Source of the DNA: Synanceia verrucosa
Taxonomy: Eukaryota > Chordata > Actinopteri > Perciformes > Synanceiidae
Length of the DNA: 64,000 bases
Reading direction: 5' to 3'
Assembly (NCBI GenBank): GCA_029721515.1
Contig: CM056551.1
Location: 25,530,437 to 25,594,436 of the forward strand
Shown here one piece after another: positions 24,205 to 35,470 of the stretch. A program made the position numbers and the translations under genes. How positions within the stretch are numbered: position 1 is the first letter of the stretch; every line of letters starts with the position of its first letter. Under the pieces are notes generated by a model. That model was not told the DNA's origin, did not search any database, and saw nothing but the letters and a program-made list of their open reading frames with translations.

Positions 24205-24722
24205 GGACACTATGTAATTTTTTCTCCTATCTTGTGGTTAAATAAGCGGTATGGGTCAACTCCCGGGCAGCCACTATCACCGCGGATCCCCAGCCCCTGG
24301 CCTGGAGCTCCGGTTATTTTTCCCCGGACTTCCACAGCCCTCCTCCGGTCCGGAGGACTTCCTAGTGGACCGCAGCCGGCCATAGCCGGGCATGGGGCAC
24401 TCCCATGCGTCTAAAACCGGCGTCTCTACCTTGCTTCTCTGTGAAAAGTGAATCCCAAAACGCGGAAATGCATTTTGTCCTATCGGTACGAACAGGTAGT
24501 GCTTTATGTCCCTCTTGGCAGTTCGTAGTTTTTGATAGACCGGAAAGACATGGAAGTCTCCATATGACCAACCCGCTCTATGTAAAGACAGATAACTGAT
24601 TCTTTTGCCCAGGAGGATAAGTCAGATTGTTGGCATCGGTTATTTTACACCAATGAGGATCTATTTATGAATGAAGACGTTGATTTGAGGTAATAAAATA
24701 CTTAAAAAATTACATAGTGTCC
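24205..24722. mobile_element. hAT-like MITE with 8-bp target duplication
   Basis: A 518-bp element with inverted termini GGACACTATGTAATTTTTT and AAAAAATTACATAGTGTCC, perfect over 19 bases. The flanks are TTTTAAAC on the left and TTTTAAGC on the right, an 8-bp target duplication with one mismatch, diagnostic in length for hAT-type transposition. The interior is more GC-rich than the surroundings (CCGCGGATCC near 24280, CTCCGGTCCGGAGG near 24343, the latter nearly self-complementary). It encodes no transposase; the frames at 24109-24414, 24362-24571 and 24405-24599 are not genes. Confidence 0.88.
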
Positions 24723-24847
24723 TTTTAAGCATTTAAAATTTCTCAGTGGAATATTGCATTATCACAATATCGCAATGATGTATCATATCGTGACTCAAGT
24801 ATCATGCTACATATCATATCATGAAGTCCAATACTCTCCCATTTTAG

Positions 24848-26576
24848 CCTCCCCTTAATCCAGAAGCCCATGGATCAGGTCCACTGTCCATTCAAGCACA
24901 GCCGAGTGCAAACTTGTTAGGTGAGGTTAAATGTTTTCATTTCATCATCTTCTTTGCTGTTTTCATTACAGAACAACATTTTTTATAACCAGATGGGAAA
25001 CATCATCAGTCAGAATGTAAACATAAAATGATACACAAACACAGACACAGCATATTGATGCCAAAGCAGCCATGCACTTTGCAAAACAAATACAACAACC
25101 ATACCCATATCAAATCTCTAATAGGAAGCACATGTTAAAAAAAAAACATTTCAAAGCATTGCAAAGCATACAAGTATTGTTTACCCAGTTTAATATTTCC
25201 TCTGTTTGGTCCATTCTATCATGCTTGGTTGTTTACCTTAGCTGGGATTTATTTGTCCTTTTTGGTTTTGTGTTTAGGTTTTAATGCATCGCAGCTTCCC
25301 TGGCACCACAATGTGTAAACTTATTATGGATCCAACTAATCTCTTGCAGCAATTCCAATGAAAACAGCTAATTGTGTTTAGCTTCTCTGGGACTCAATGA
25401 GGAGTATTTGTTTTATTAATTATGATTGTGTGGATGAGAGGCCCTGTTTGGATCACTCCAGGAGAGAGGGAGATTTTTGGAGGGTGAGGAGATAAATGCT
25501 ACATGGAGTGAGAAAGATGTTCAGGAAAAAGAAAAAAAAAGCATATGACAATAATGTGCATATCCACAAAACTCTCATAAGCACATGTTGGTAAGTGCTG
25601 TTGGGTATATTATGATTATTTGTATATAAAGTTTGACTTTGCTACTTTAAATTAGAAATCTATTTTCTCTTTCTATTCACTTTTATTTTTCTATCACTCT
25701 ACATGTTTTCAGTTAAGTTCAGAAATATTTATGTCAATGCAGATTTAAGCATTTATAAAGTGGTTTATTTAGCTTTATGAAATACTGTTTGCACTGACCT
25801 CTGCAAATCCAGCATCTGGTCAGTGTAAATAGTTATTTTGACACGCAAGATCATCAAAGACTTAGAATTCATCCTTTTTCGGTTGCCCATGTGTGCATTG
25901 CAGCGCTCAACCCTCATCACCTCCGTATTGGTTTGTTCACATTAGCGCCTGTCGGTGGACAACCCACCACTTGCTAAACAGGAACACACACACACACACA
26001 CACCCGCACACTGCAATTAGATCACATCTGAGGAGCATTACCAGTTCGCACAGTGTTTACACAAGGTCAGTCCTGACGAGAGAAAGTGGGAGGTTCAGAT
26101 ATTATTCTGACACTCACTGTAATGCCTCTCTCTGCTTGCTGGCCAGCCATGTGTTTTCCCTGGGGTTAAGAGCAGCATTACTTGATGTTTAGTTTAATGA
26201 ATGTCAGTGCTCACTGACAGCTCATGGATGGGAATGATGGTTCGAATTTAGTTAGTATTTATTCCAGTTTTCTTATTTGGTTGCACTACCTTAGCAGTGG
26301 CATGTGAAATCACATTGGCCTCTTTACTCTTTAGTTTATGGTGCTGCATAGAAGAATGTTTCTTTGAATGGACCTGTTGTGTTATTCCATGTGTCCCTGT
26401 GCTCATTAACACCTACACCCACTCTCAACATATGGAATGCCTGGCAATGTCTGCCGTCGCCATTCGTTGGCTAAATGCTATGTGTGATTGTATAGACACA
26501 GGTGTCTCCATCGCCGTTACCCGTCTGTCTGTGCATGTTATTATCTCACACAACTGGGGATGATTCTTTTTCAAAG
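24848..26576. other. Unique AT-rich non-coding sequence
   Basis: No gene recognised. Includes a short CA repeat near 25984-26003. Frames of 60-99 codons have no family resemblance. Confidence 0.55.
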
Positions 26577-26589
26577 ACAACTTAGATAT

Positions 26590-26950
26590 CCATCCATCCA
26601 TTTTCTACCACTTATCCTCACATAGGGTTGTGGGGGGAGGGCTGGAGTCTATCCCAGCTGTCTTAGGGTGGAAGGCAGGGTACACCCTGGACAAGTCTCC
26701 AGTTCATCACAGGGCACATAGAGACAGACAACCACTCACACTCACATTCACACCTACGGTCAATTTAAATTAACCAATTAACCTAATCCCCATACATGTT
26801 TTTGGATGGTGGGAGGAAGCCTGAGTACCCGGAGAGAACCCACACAGACATGAGGAGAACATGCAAACTCCACACAGAAAGGCCCGGATCCAGGATTTGA
26901 ACCTGGTACCTTCTTGCTGTGAGGCGACAGTGCTAACGACAGTGCCGCCC
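26590..26950 (-). mobile_element. Full-length tRNA-derived SINE with 13-bp TSD
   Basis: Read on the minus strand, a 361-bp retroposon runs from a tRNA-like head GGGCGGCACTGTCG through GGTTCAAATCC (B-box-like), GTTTGCATGTTCTC, GGCTTCCTCCCACCATCC, TTAATTGG, TGTCCAGGGTGTACC, CAGCTGGGATAGACTCCAGCC and GAGGATAAGTGG to a tail of GGAT repeats. The tail is of the kind used by L2-clade LINEs of fish. The element is bracketed by ACAACTTAGATAT at 26577-26589 and 26951-26963, a perfect 13-bp target-site duplication. The A-box is damaged compared with the copy at 18729. The 60-codon frame at 26770-26952 lies inside it and is not a gene. Confidence 0.93.
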
Positions 26951-27714
26951 ACAACTTAGATATGAAAGGGTGAAAATGGTTTTTCCATTATTTTTCTTGA
27001 AAGGAAAAACCATACCTGTATTTTGTAAAAGGAGAAGACGATTTGGCAAAAAAAAAAAAAAACTGTGTTGATTGAATATTGAAGCGGTTTGGAATCTGTG
27101 TAAAAACCTTTCATAATAGACACTTTCAATTGTTTTTTTTAGGTCTAAACGTTGTCTGTTTGCTCCATTATTTTGTGTTTTAAACACATTTGTATGGTGA
27201 TATGATGTACGGTTATGCTAATTGCAAGGCAGAAAGCCATAGTGCGTTAGACCTGTATTATACTTGGAGATTAGTGAACCATAATTGTTGTGTATGGGGT
27301 TCCAAGTCAGGCTGTGAAATGTGCTGCTTTACATCCCCCATATCCTTTTTCTTGTCTTCTGTGTTTCTATCTGCCATCCCCCCCACCTCTCTCGGCTCGT
27401 GTCTTCCCCCCTCCACCTATCCTCGACCTGGTTCTTGATCCCTACACTCGGAGCAGATACTTCTGGTAGGATTAATATTTCTCCCACTTTGATGCAAGAA
27501 CTGTGTTTCACAAAGACAGAGTTAGGATGAGGGGGCGATGGGCAGAGAGAGGATAAGACAGAGGGGGTGAGAGAAAAAGAGGGATAAAGAGATGGAGAAA
27601 AGGAAAGTAAAAAGGTGGCAGAGATGTGAGTGATCCTCACTTGGCAGCCAGATGTATAATCTCATAGTGTGAGCAATTGTGTGTGATTTTGCACGTGACT
27701 GGTTGTGCATCAGT

Positions 27715-27738
27715 CTGTGTGTGTGTGTGTGTGTGTGT
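27715..27738. repeat. (TG)n microsatellite
   Basis: About 12 TG units. Confidence 0.93.
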
Positions 27739-27864
27739 TTGTAGGGTGGGTTGGGACCCCTGTTGGCAGCTACCCGGTGCTCCCACCCCAGGCTGTGTTT
27801 GCAGAGGCGTGTCACTGTTGCTGTGGGCTAGCGGAGGTCAACAAGGGGGTACAGGCCAGACTGC

Positions 27865-28025
27865 TGCTCCTCATTGGCTCCTAGGCAGAAGCTCTGGCCT
27901 TGCCCATTAAGCCAATCACTCACAGCCAGCTGACCCCTGACAGCCTATCAGCTTACTTGGCCTGGAGGCTGAGAGCAAATAGACAAAGGCAGAGGCGTCG
28001 GGAAGGGTTATGTTATTGGAAGAGA
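27865..28025. promoter_or_regulatory. Cluster of CCAAT-type boxes
   Basis: An ATTGG at 27873-27877 (CCAAT on the minus strand), a CCAAT at 27912-27916 and another ATTGG at 28015-28019 lie within 150 bp of moderately GC-rich, non-repetitive sequence. Spaced CCAAT boxes are a feature of NF-Y-bound promoters and enhancers. There is no TATA box, CpG island or attached gene to support a promoter, so this is a weak call. Confidence 0.2.
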
Positions 28026-30531
28026 GCTTGGAAAGAGATGGAGCGAGAGGGAGAGGGAGAGAAGGCGAATGAGCAAGACTGTTTAGCATTGTTTCAGCTG
28101 AGGAGCCAAAGGTGAGAGCAAGTGGTGGGCGAGAGCGCCCTTAATCTGTGGCTGGCGAGGGCACCAGGAGCCTCTGTACAATAATTACACTAGAGTCAGA
28201 TGGATCCCTGTATCTGAAAGCAACACATTTATGCCCTGCAGGAGAATCCCTGGCTAATTGTAATCCACCAAGACAGAGCAGATGCCTACCTTTTAACGTT
28301 TCGGAGAATGCTTTTGTGTGAATTGAGTGTGTGTCTTGTTCTATGAATTCTATAGGCTATATCTAATGGTTACACAAATATAAAGAAGCATCCAAAAAGG
28401 AAAATATGAATATTGTTTCCATGTGAAGTGTGGATATCTACATCGATATGCATCCTTGTATTTACATGCGTTATGGCTCTTGGCTGCAGCGTATGTTGGC
28501 AGAATTGCTTTTAACATCACTTGAGGGATAGGTGGATGGTGGAATGGCAGGAAGTAGAGATAGACTACAGGAATGGATGGATGGATAGGGGGTGGGGGGG
28601 TGGTGGTTGTGTATCTAGTGAGCAGAGCCAGGCGCAGCCGGAGGGGAGGAGAGGTTGATCTGTTTAGTGTCCGTCTCCTGCCAGCTTTCACTGGTCATTA
28701 AAAGTAGGCTGTTATCAGACAGTGCAGGGAGGACTACCCAACCAGCCGGCACAGTGCTGCGTCTTCAGGTAACAGCTCCTTATCTGTTCGCTGATTGCCT
28801 TCACGCTCCCAATCCGTCTGACGTTGGCATCTCAATCAGTCTTTAAATAATCTGCCTCCTCACGGAGCAGCAGCGCAAGGAGGTCCGCCTCCATTCCTCC
28901 ATCCCTCTCTCTCTTTTTTCTCTTTCTCCCTTCTGCTCTCTGCCTTTTCCTTTCCTTGTTGTGTATGAGTTGATGCTGAATATTAATGCGGGAAAGCATT
29001 CTGTCTCACACACTTAGAGGAAATAAACAAACACGACTCTAAATCTGCCTGGGTGTGCTGTGCTCCCTGGGAGCATGTGTACCGTGCACAGCCCAATCCC
29101 ACAGATCTGAGCACTCGGCTTTGAGCTAAAGAGCCAACGATTCACACAGCAATGCTGACATTACATTCTGGGCCTTGCCTTCTGAGAGGTTACTAACAAA
29201 TGCAGAAAAACAGTCTGAATAAAATGAATGATTTAAAACTATTTGTTTAACAGCGTTTTTTTTTTTCACGTATAGCTCACCAGCTGAATATGAGTTCTTT
29301 GCCATTTATTTTTAAATTAATATTTTATAATATTCCTTACTTATCTGGACATTGTAATATGGATATTAAAAAAATAATGAGCCAGAATGTAAAAAAAAAT
29401 CCACCGAGCCATTCTTGGCTTCGAGCAATTGTATGACTGAAGAGAGAAAATCAACTTTTACCTCAAAGTTGTTGGAGTTCTTTAGCGCAACTCTAGGGCA
29501 ACGCTAAGTTGAGCTGGCAAGTCCCTCTGCCAACAGCATGGCTGACATGCTACACCGAGCCTCCCACTCACCTCCCACCCCGGGCCCACAGTACAGGACC
29601 ACTACCGCTGTCAACTCCACGGTAGTTATCTCTCGCACACTGAGAGAGGGAGGAGAAGCAAGTAGAGATACGGTGAGGGATAAGTTATTCAGTAACTAAA
29701 ACAACTGTAAAGAGGGAATGAAGGGAAGAGGGGGATAATGAGGGATCGAGTGGGTGAGTGAGCGACAAGCAAGTAATCACATTCGACTCCTCTTTATTTT
29801 GACTTTATGAATGGAAATGGCTTCCCTGACTTAATACAGCATATTGATGAATCTATCAATTTTTACATTATCCAGTTTGACTCCCAACCACTGTTGCTCA
29901 TATCGCCTTTTTTCTTCTCAGAGTGTTTATTATGGGAGCTCGTCAGTTAAAGGCGGTGGAGAAAAAGTGATATGAAAGCTGATGGGGTGAGACTGACTGT
30001 AAGAAAGCGCTCCTTTGTTAATTCACCAGCACAGAGATGTGTGCATAGACACTTCTCCCATCATTATGAATTGACTCTTTGAGGCAGGACTCGGGTTCAC
30101 TTGGAAAATAAGGCATTTTCATTTCCATAAAATTCAAAACTCAACCATTAGGGATGTAGAAAATGTGTTTATTTCCCCTACTTTTAAGCAATCAGTAAAG
30201 TCTACATGATGTTTTAGAAATAGACCTGCAATTTTCAGTATCTCTGAAACAGTATCAACCAGCACAAAAAGAAGAATTATCCTTATTTTACTGCCCTCTA
30301 GAATAATGTAATAATTGTCTCCACACCAGCTCGAGGTGCTACAGTATCTCTTTACCAGGTGCTGTTATGTCAAGAAGTGAGAGTGAGCTCAAAAAAGGGT
30401 GACCAGTCCTGTTAGAGGATACCATGTGATGAAAATGTGCCAGATGACAAAATAAACTTACTATTTACACTATTATTAATTGATCTAAATATTTATGGGC
30501 AGAACAAAGTATTCATATAGATTACTTGATA

Positions 30532-31382
30532 TTAACTCTTTGAGTGCCAGCCATGTTTTAAAACAGAAAGTGCAAGACCCACAGAATATTTTGTACTGTG
30601 TCTCTGAAAACACCAAAAAGCTCAAATGAAAGACTTTCTATTTCATCATGAAAAAATGTTTTGTTTTGGTTTTTTTTTTTACCTTGTTCCATTGCTCTTG
30701 TTTAATCAGTGGTAGAGTAGAGGTCAGTTTCACCCTAAATGTCACTTTTTGTCCAGAATCAGTCAGTTTTTCTCTCTGATGAGAAAGAGAGAAAGCCTTT
30801 ATTGTCACTATTCACAAGTACCAGCGAAATTAACAACCCATCCGTACATATACACAAAGATACACACAATATGACGCACGATCTGATATCACCTAATCCT
30901 TACCCTAAGTCTAAAAACTTTGATATTTGTCCAGGACTGTTAAGTACTTGGTGATATCAGATCATCCCAATATGACAAGGGGGGTAGACAGGGCAGGAAG
31001 ACAGGGATGGAAGAAAAATACAGCATAACATGAGGAGAGGGTAGGAGAAAAAAAAAAAAGCAACCCCCAGACTATGCTCCTGTGGGGAGCACAGTGTGGA
31101 ACAGCAACATAAGCACATGATCAGTACACTTTACAACATGAAAACTCATGACTTGTAACAGGGGAGGGAACTGGGGGGGTGGAGGTAATAAGCGGCGAAG
31201 ACGTGATCACAATCATCTCCACTTCCTGCATTGATCTCCATGGCGTATAATGTCTCCTTATGCTTCGACTACATCTCCCAGAAGCCCCAAAATTACACAG
31301 GCTGCAGGTGACTGCGCTCATTGACCTGCTGCTGAAAAAACAATTTGACGTCAAAACATGTCAATGGCACTCAAAGAGTTAA
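30532..31382 (-). mobile_element. Family A MITE copy 4, with nested insertion
   Basis: Reverse-oriented copy with intact ends: TTAACTCTTTGAGTGCCA on the left and its perfect 18-base inverse on the right, both bounded by TTAA (30532-30535 and 31379-31382). The shared internal blocks appear in order: AACAGAAAGTGC, GAATATTTTGTACTGTG, TTTCATCATGAAAAAA, CTTTTTGTCCAGAATC, then after an insertion CATCTCCACTTCCTGC, CATCTCCCAGAAGCCCC and TGTCAATGGCACTC. It lacks the second sub-terminal copy of the end motif. A 427-bp foreign segment (30781-31207) splits it. The 77-codon minus-strand frame at 31121-31354 spans the insertion border. Confidence 0.88.
30781..31207 (+). mobile_element. Repeat inserted inside family A copy 4
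   Basis: This segment interrupts the MITE exactly where other copies read CTCTCTAAT followed by CAATCATCTCC. The tetranucleotide TGAT is present on both sides (30777-30780 and 31204-31207), a possible short target duplication. It starts GAGAAAGAGAGAAAGCC, then TTTATTGTCACTATTCACAAG, a motif I associate with a common interspersed repeat of percomorph fish. It contains a perfect 14-bp inverted repeat (arms 30880-30893 and 30950-30963) and a G-run near 31169. The class (retroposon or DNA element) cannot be decided from one copy. Confidence 0.65.
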
Positions 31383-32109
31383 AAATAACGTAACATGCAT
31401 CCTCAGAGTTGAACCCTGGAGTATGCTATATTTAGCTTACCCTCCCCTGTTTCCACCTCTTTCACTGCACCCAAACAGTCTGAAAATGTTGCATGATTAC
31501 ACATATTTATATTTTATACTGAAGTGTTTTGTTTCAGATTAGGGATCTACAGTACGATTGACAAATCCACCGTAGCGTTTTGTTCTAGTATCTTGGTCAG
31601 TGGACAGTGATGGAGAGGTATTTGTTTCAGCAGCTGGTAGCAGCTCCAGTAGATGGTGTAATAGTGACTGTACTTATTGACTGTACTCGTACCTCAGAGT
31701 GAGTCAGATAAATGAACGTTCCACCTCCGTCACCACTTCACTGCTGATGTCATATGGGATTTTAGACTGTAGGTGACAACCAAGTAATAACTCCTCTATC
31801 TCTCCACTTCGATCTCCCTCTCTCTCTTTTCTTTCGCTCGCTCCTCTCCACCTCTACCTAGAAAGCACACCATTCTTCAGTTATCTGTCTCTCTGTCTGC
31901 CTCTGCAGTCCCTCTCTGTCTCTCCTTCCTCGGCCCTGCTCTCATCCATGTGATGTGTGATATGTATCATTGGTTAAGACTACTCCAGGCCGGCATGTTG
32001 ACATTCCCCCGTGCCTCTTCATCTCTCCCCGCAGAGCTGAGTGCTGTTGAGTTGTGTTGATTAATGATATTGATCGCTCCACACACTGCTTGACTTTCAG
32101 TGAACGAGG

Positions 32110-32140
32110 GAGGGAGAGAGAGAGAGAGAGAGGGAGAGTC
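32110..32140. repeat. (GA)n microsatellite
   Basis: Imperfect GA dinucleotide tract of about 30 bases; the overlapping open frame reads as an RERE run and is an artefact. Confidence 0.9.
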
Positions 32141-32559
32141 ACGGAGCAGAGGAGTGAGAGAGAGAAATTGGAAGAAAAAAATAACTCACTCACGATACAG
32201 TATTTCTTTTTCCCCACAATCTCTGTTTCCATGGAAACCATACCATAGGGATAAAGATGGAGAGAGTATAGATGCATAGCAGTGAAAAAAAAAAAAACAC
32301 AACAGGTCTGGTTTACAGGTGATGAAGTTGCAGGTAAGTTCACTTGTTTGTGGCTGTCAAGCTGGATGCAAGTCTGGAATGAACGATGAGGGAAAAGTGT
32401 TCAGGTGTCGTCAGCATATGTGACATCCCATCAATGGGACTAAAAGCAGGATGTCAATATCCTCTCAGGATGGTGTCCTTGACGCCTGATAAGTCGTGTC
32501 AATAGCAATGAGGAAGTGTCAATACGTTTTTAGGAGTGGAGGATCTCACTCTGATAGAC

Positions 32560-32800
32560 TTGGTCACATGGATAGACGTTATACATGAGGATCATTAAAT
32601 GCTCTGTCAGCAAAATTCACTGACTCTGCGCCATCAGTAAGCACTAACCGATGTGAATATCTTTTAATGTTTTTTCCGTCATCATTAGTGAGATCATTAA
32701 TGGTATCATCCATGTGGCCACTTAAAGGTTATTTGTGATGAAACGATATGGCATTCGACGGGAATTTCCACCATGAGGCTATCTAATGGGGCTTCCTCTC
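32560..32800. promoter_or_regulatory. Candidate conserved non-coding block
   Basis: Non-repetitive sequence with repeated ATCATTA-type words: GATCATTAAATG near 32591, CATCATTAGTGAG near 32682, GATCATTAATGG near 32692, plus GGAATTTCCACC near 32761, close to an NF-kB half-palindrome. The three homeodomain-like cores within about 115 bp suggest an enhancer; this is inference only. Confidence 0.28.
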
Positions 32801-34559
32801 TCCCAGGCCTGACAGGACACATGGGGAGAGTCATACCACAACTATGGTGGGGTTTGCAGGCTCCCATGAAAGCTTAAATCCCAGGGAAATGTATTAAAGC
32901 ACTGGTATGAACTTGGTGTGTGTGTGCGTGTTTATGATGGTGTGTCATTGCAGAACAGGATGCAGAGTGTGTGAACCGGGTCCGTTCCACTAAATAAGCT
33001 GGCGTGCAGGAAGAGGGGAAACATACAAGAGGATATTTGAGTATGCAACATTTCGTCACCATTCTGTGCAACTACGCTTTTTTTTCCCCCTGTGTGGTAA
33101 AGGAAGAAGCCATCTGAGGTTCGCACCTTTTCCACACCCAGGCACTCCTACATAACCCCTTTGCCAACATAAATAAGAAGTCACCCACATTCATTTCGCT
33201 GAGTAGAGTGTAATGGAGCGGGCTATAACCTTCTTAAGGTGTGTCACCAGAGCCATGATGCCTTCAACACCACTCCAAAAGTGAAACAAGAAAAGGTTAC
33301 AGTGACACCACGCATCACATGCCCACACAAACACTGCTTACTCAGTGCCTCTAGGTGCCTGTGAATATTCATGAAACCACTCATTTATTTCAGTACCTGT
33401 GTGTATAAGATTTTAAATTCCGCACATTTTTAAGTTTGTGCATGTTTTTACTCACGTGTGCAAGTGCATGTTTTAGTGCGCAGGTTTTTGGGTGTGCATG
33501 TGTTGTCCAGCCTGTGTGCAGTCATGCTCTCTTCTGTCTGGCCTTCTCTTGTTCTCCCAGCTGTCCTAACACTGGTCTGTGTTGACAGTAAACACAGCTG
33601 CAGGTCACAGGCCTCGCTCTGGTCAGACACGGGGCTCTGAAGGCCAAGGGGGGAGAGAGCATACAAGGAGCATGACTGCAGGAAGGGGAAGGTGGAAATA
33701 CAGCAGTGAAGAGAGCAAAACACTGGTTAGACTCCAACCTGTGCCCCTCTTTTCTTGTTGAAGCTGACATTTAGAGTAGGAAGTGTACGTTACGAAGAAA
33801 GCAGTGGAAAAAAAACAAAATAAAAAATGGGAGAGAAGAGAGCTCTGATTTCAAGCATCACTATCCATCTCTGATCAGAAAACAAATGAATAGAAAAGGA
33901 GGTAGGGAAGGAGTTCTTACCGTTTACATCCTGGATGTTGGAATCAAAACTAAGTTAATAACAGCAGACACTAAGTGACCTGCCCTCATGTGCCTCATTA
34001 AATCTCAATGCCATCAGACTTTCTCCATATTTGTAGATTGGATGTACCTTTATGGATCAATACATTGTGATAAATCATCTATTAGTATATGTTTTTTAAC
34101 AGATGACATTAGCATTGCTTACAGACACACTGCCATTAGGGTTCCCTGACCTTTGCATGCGTGATTGATAGATTGTCTGACCCTGTCTACATGTCACGGC
34201 CCTGGCTGTAAGAGACACGTTGTTTTGGTAACCCACCTATCTCTATGTATACACTCCCCTGTGAGGGTCTTTGCACAGCGAAGAGGCGAAGATATGTGAG
34301 GATATACAGACATATACACAAACACAGTCACAGTCGCACACCCCGCTCCTATCCATACACATCAACAAACACATGCACACACACACACCAGCACCAAAGC
34401 ACCCCCATTTGACGTGTTCCTTTCCGGCCCCTAAGGACAGATCAGGCACAGCTGTGACTTGGGAGGTCACGAGGCTCGGAGGGGTCAGACTGAGCAGACT
34501 CTGAGAGAGCCCAACTCAGGGTCATAGGTCACTCCCAGCAGCCCTGGCGGTGTGAAAGG

Positions 34560-34760
34560 TCATGGGTCATAGTCTCACCACGATGCGTCGGCAGGGTAGG
34601 GTTTCAAAAGGCGGCTGGGGCCAGTGAGAGGCACAGATTTATAGATACTGAGCCGAGCCCCGGTCCTCAGCCCGAGGTAATTACACAGAATATGAGCATG
34701 CCCGTTGAGGCTTGGCCGCCATATTTCATTTCCACCCTGAGCCCCTGTAGACTGAAATAA
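34560..34760. promoter_or_regulatory. Candidate regulatory block with YY1 consensus
   Basis: GCCGCCATATT at 34715-34725 is the reverse complement of AATATGGCGGC, a full match to the YY1 consensus. Nearby are GAGGTAATTACAC near 34673 and a GC-rich segment at 34600-34680. No open frame or splice signal accompanies it. YY1 sites at this quality are often found at promoters or conserved enhancers, but one site can arise by chance. Confidence 0.28.
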
Positions 34761-35219
34761 TACATGAGATAGCCAGGGAGAGACGAGAGGCGAGACTAGG
34801 GGGCAGAGAGGCAGAGAAAGGAAGATCCATTGATGCAAGGGAAGAAGAGATAGAAAGTGACGGATAGAGAGAGAAAATGAGAGGGAAAGAGTGCGAGAGT
34901 GAATAAGCAAGGTATAAAGTCAGAATGAGAGAGAGTGTGAGGCTGGAGGAGTCGAAGCAAAGGCAAAGGGTCATATTTGTTACTAAACAAAACTCCATTC
35001 TTAGCAACAAGACCTTTGACGTCAAATTCCAGTAAGACAGGGAGAAGGTCACAGGGATCATCCCCAGGGAACGCCGGGAGCCGGAATGACACGAAGCATG
35101 GACAGCAGGGACTGACAGCCTCGCGAGAGGAGAGCAGCGCAGCATAGGAACAGATGGAGCAAGGGAGGGGAGTGAAAGAAAAGAAGAGCCCAGAAATTAG
35201 ATTAGTTTAGACAGTGAAG

Positions 35220-35470
35220 TTGTGATGCAGCGAGCTTGATATCCTGCTCGGAGCAGTTTCCCGTGAGAACCTGATCGGGCCACCGCGGGCTCAGTGAGAC
35301 AGTTCAAACATATTTACCCCTCGTTGGAAGGTACAAATTAAATTAGGCCCTTCCACAAAGAGGAGATGCTTTCCCCTTCTGTTCTGATGTCATGGTAGTG
35401 GGGCAGTATAGAGTGGGGGTCGGCCCTCTCTGGCCTGCATGCATTTATCTTAGAGGCCATTCATCTTCCT
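35220..35470. promoter_or_regulatory. Candidate conserved non-coding block
   Basis: Complex sequence of balanced composition between two low-complexity regions: GCAGCGAGCTTGATATCC near 35227, CGGGCCACCGCGGG near 35275, ACAAATTAAATTAGGCCC near 35333 and GGCCTGCATGCATTTATC near 35430. It has none of the repeats typical of the surroundings. Function inferred from texture only. Confidence 0.28.

Larger units (their letters stand above)
23923..24847. mobile_element. Probable old DNA transposon hosting a nested MITE
   Basis: Left part (23923-24080) starts CTAGGGGTGGGA and continues into sequence rich in ATTGATATGACAATATATGG. Right part (24735-24847) is rich in CACAATATCGCAATGATG and ATCATATCGTG and ends CTCTCCCATTTTAG. 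The two outer ends are imperfect inverted repeats (CTAGGGGTGGGA against CTAAAATGGGAG). This resembles widespread fish elements that begin GGGGTGGG and carry ATATCGATAT-type tracts. Between the parts lie a CA/TA microsatellite and a complete hAT-like MITE. No clear target duplication was found, so the call is moderate. Confidence 0.5.
26964..30531. other. Unique non-coding sequence
   Basis: No gene seen. Contents include a poly-A tract near 27047-27061, C-rich and GA-rich low complexity at 27340-27610, a TG repeat (listed), GA-rich DNA at 28020-28070, a GGAT/G-run tract at 28570-28605, and pyrimidine-rich DNA at 28890-28960. A block with three CCAAT-type boxes at 27870-28020 is listed separately. 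Confidence 0.55.

Noticed and set aside
26770..26952. 60-codon minus-strand open frame
   Set aside because: Lies inside the SINE and matches the frame in the other SINE copy at 18742; it reflects repeat homology, not a gene.
34726..35145. 139-codon minus-strand frame with hydrophobic leucine/serine runs
   Set aside because: Apparent membrane-like segments come from translating GA-rich DNA on the opposite strand; three frames are open in the same place.
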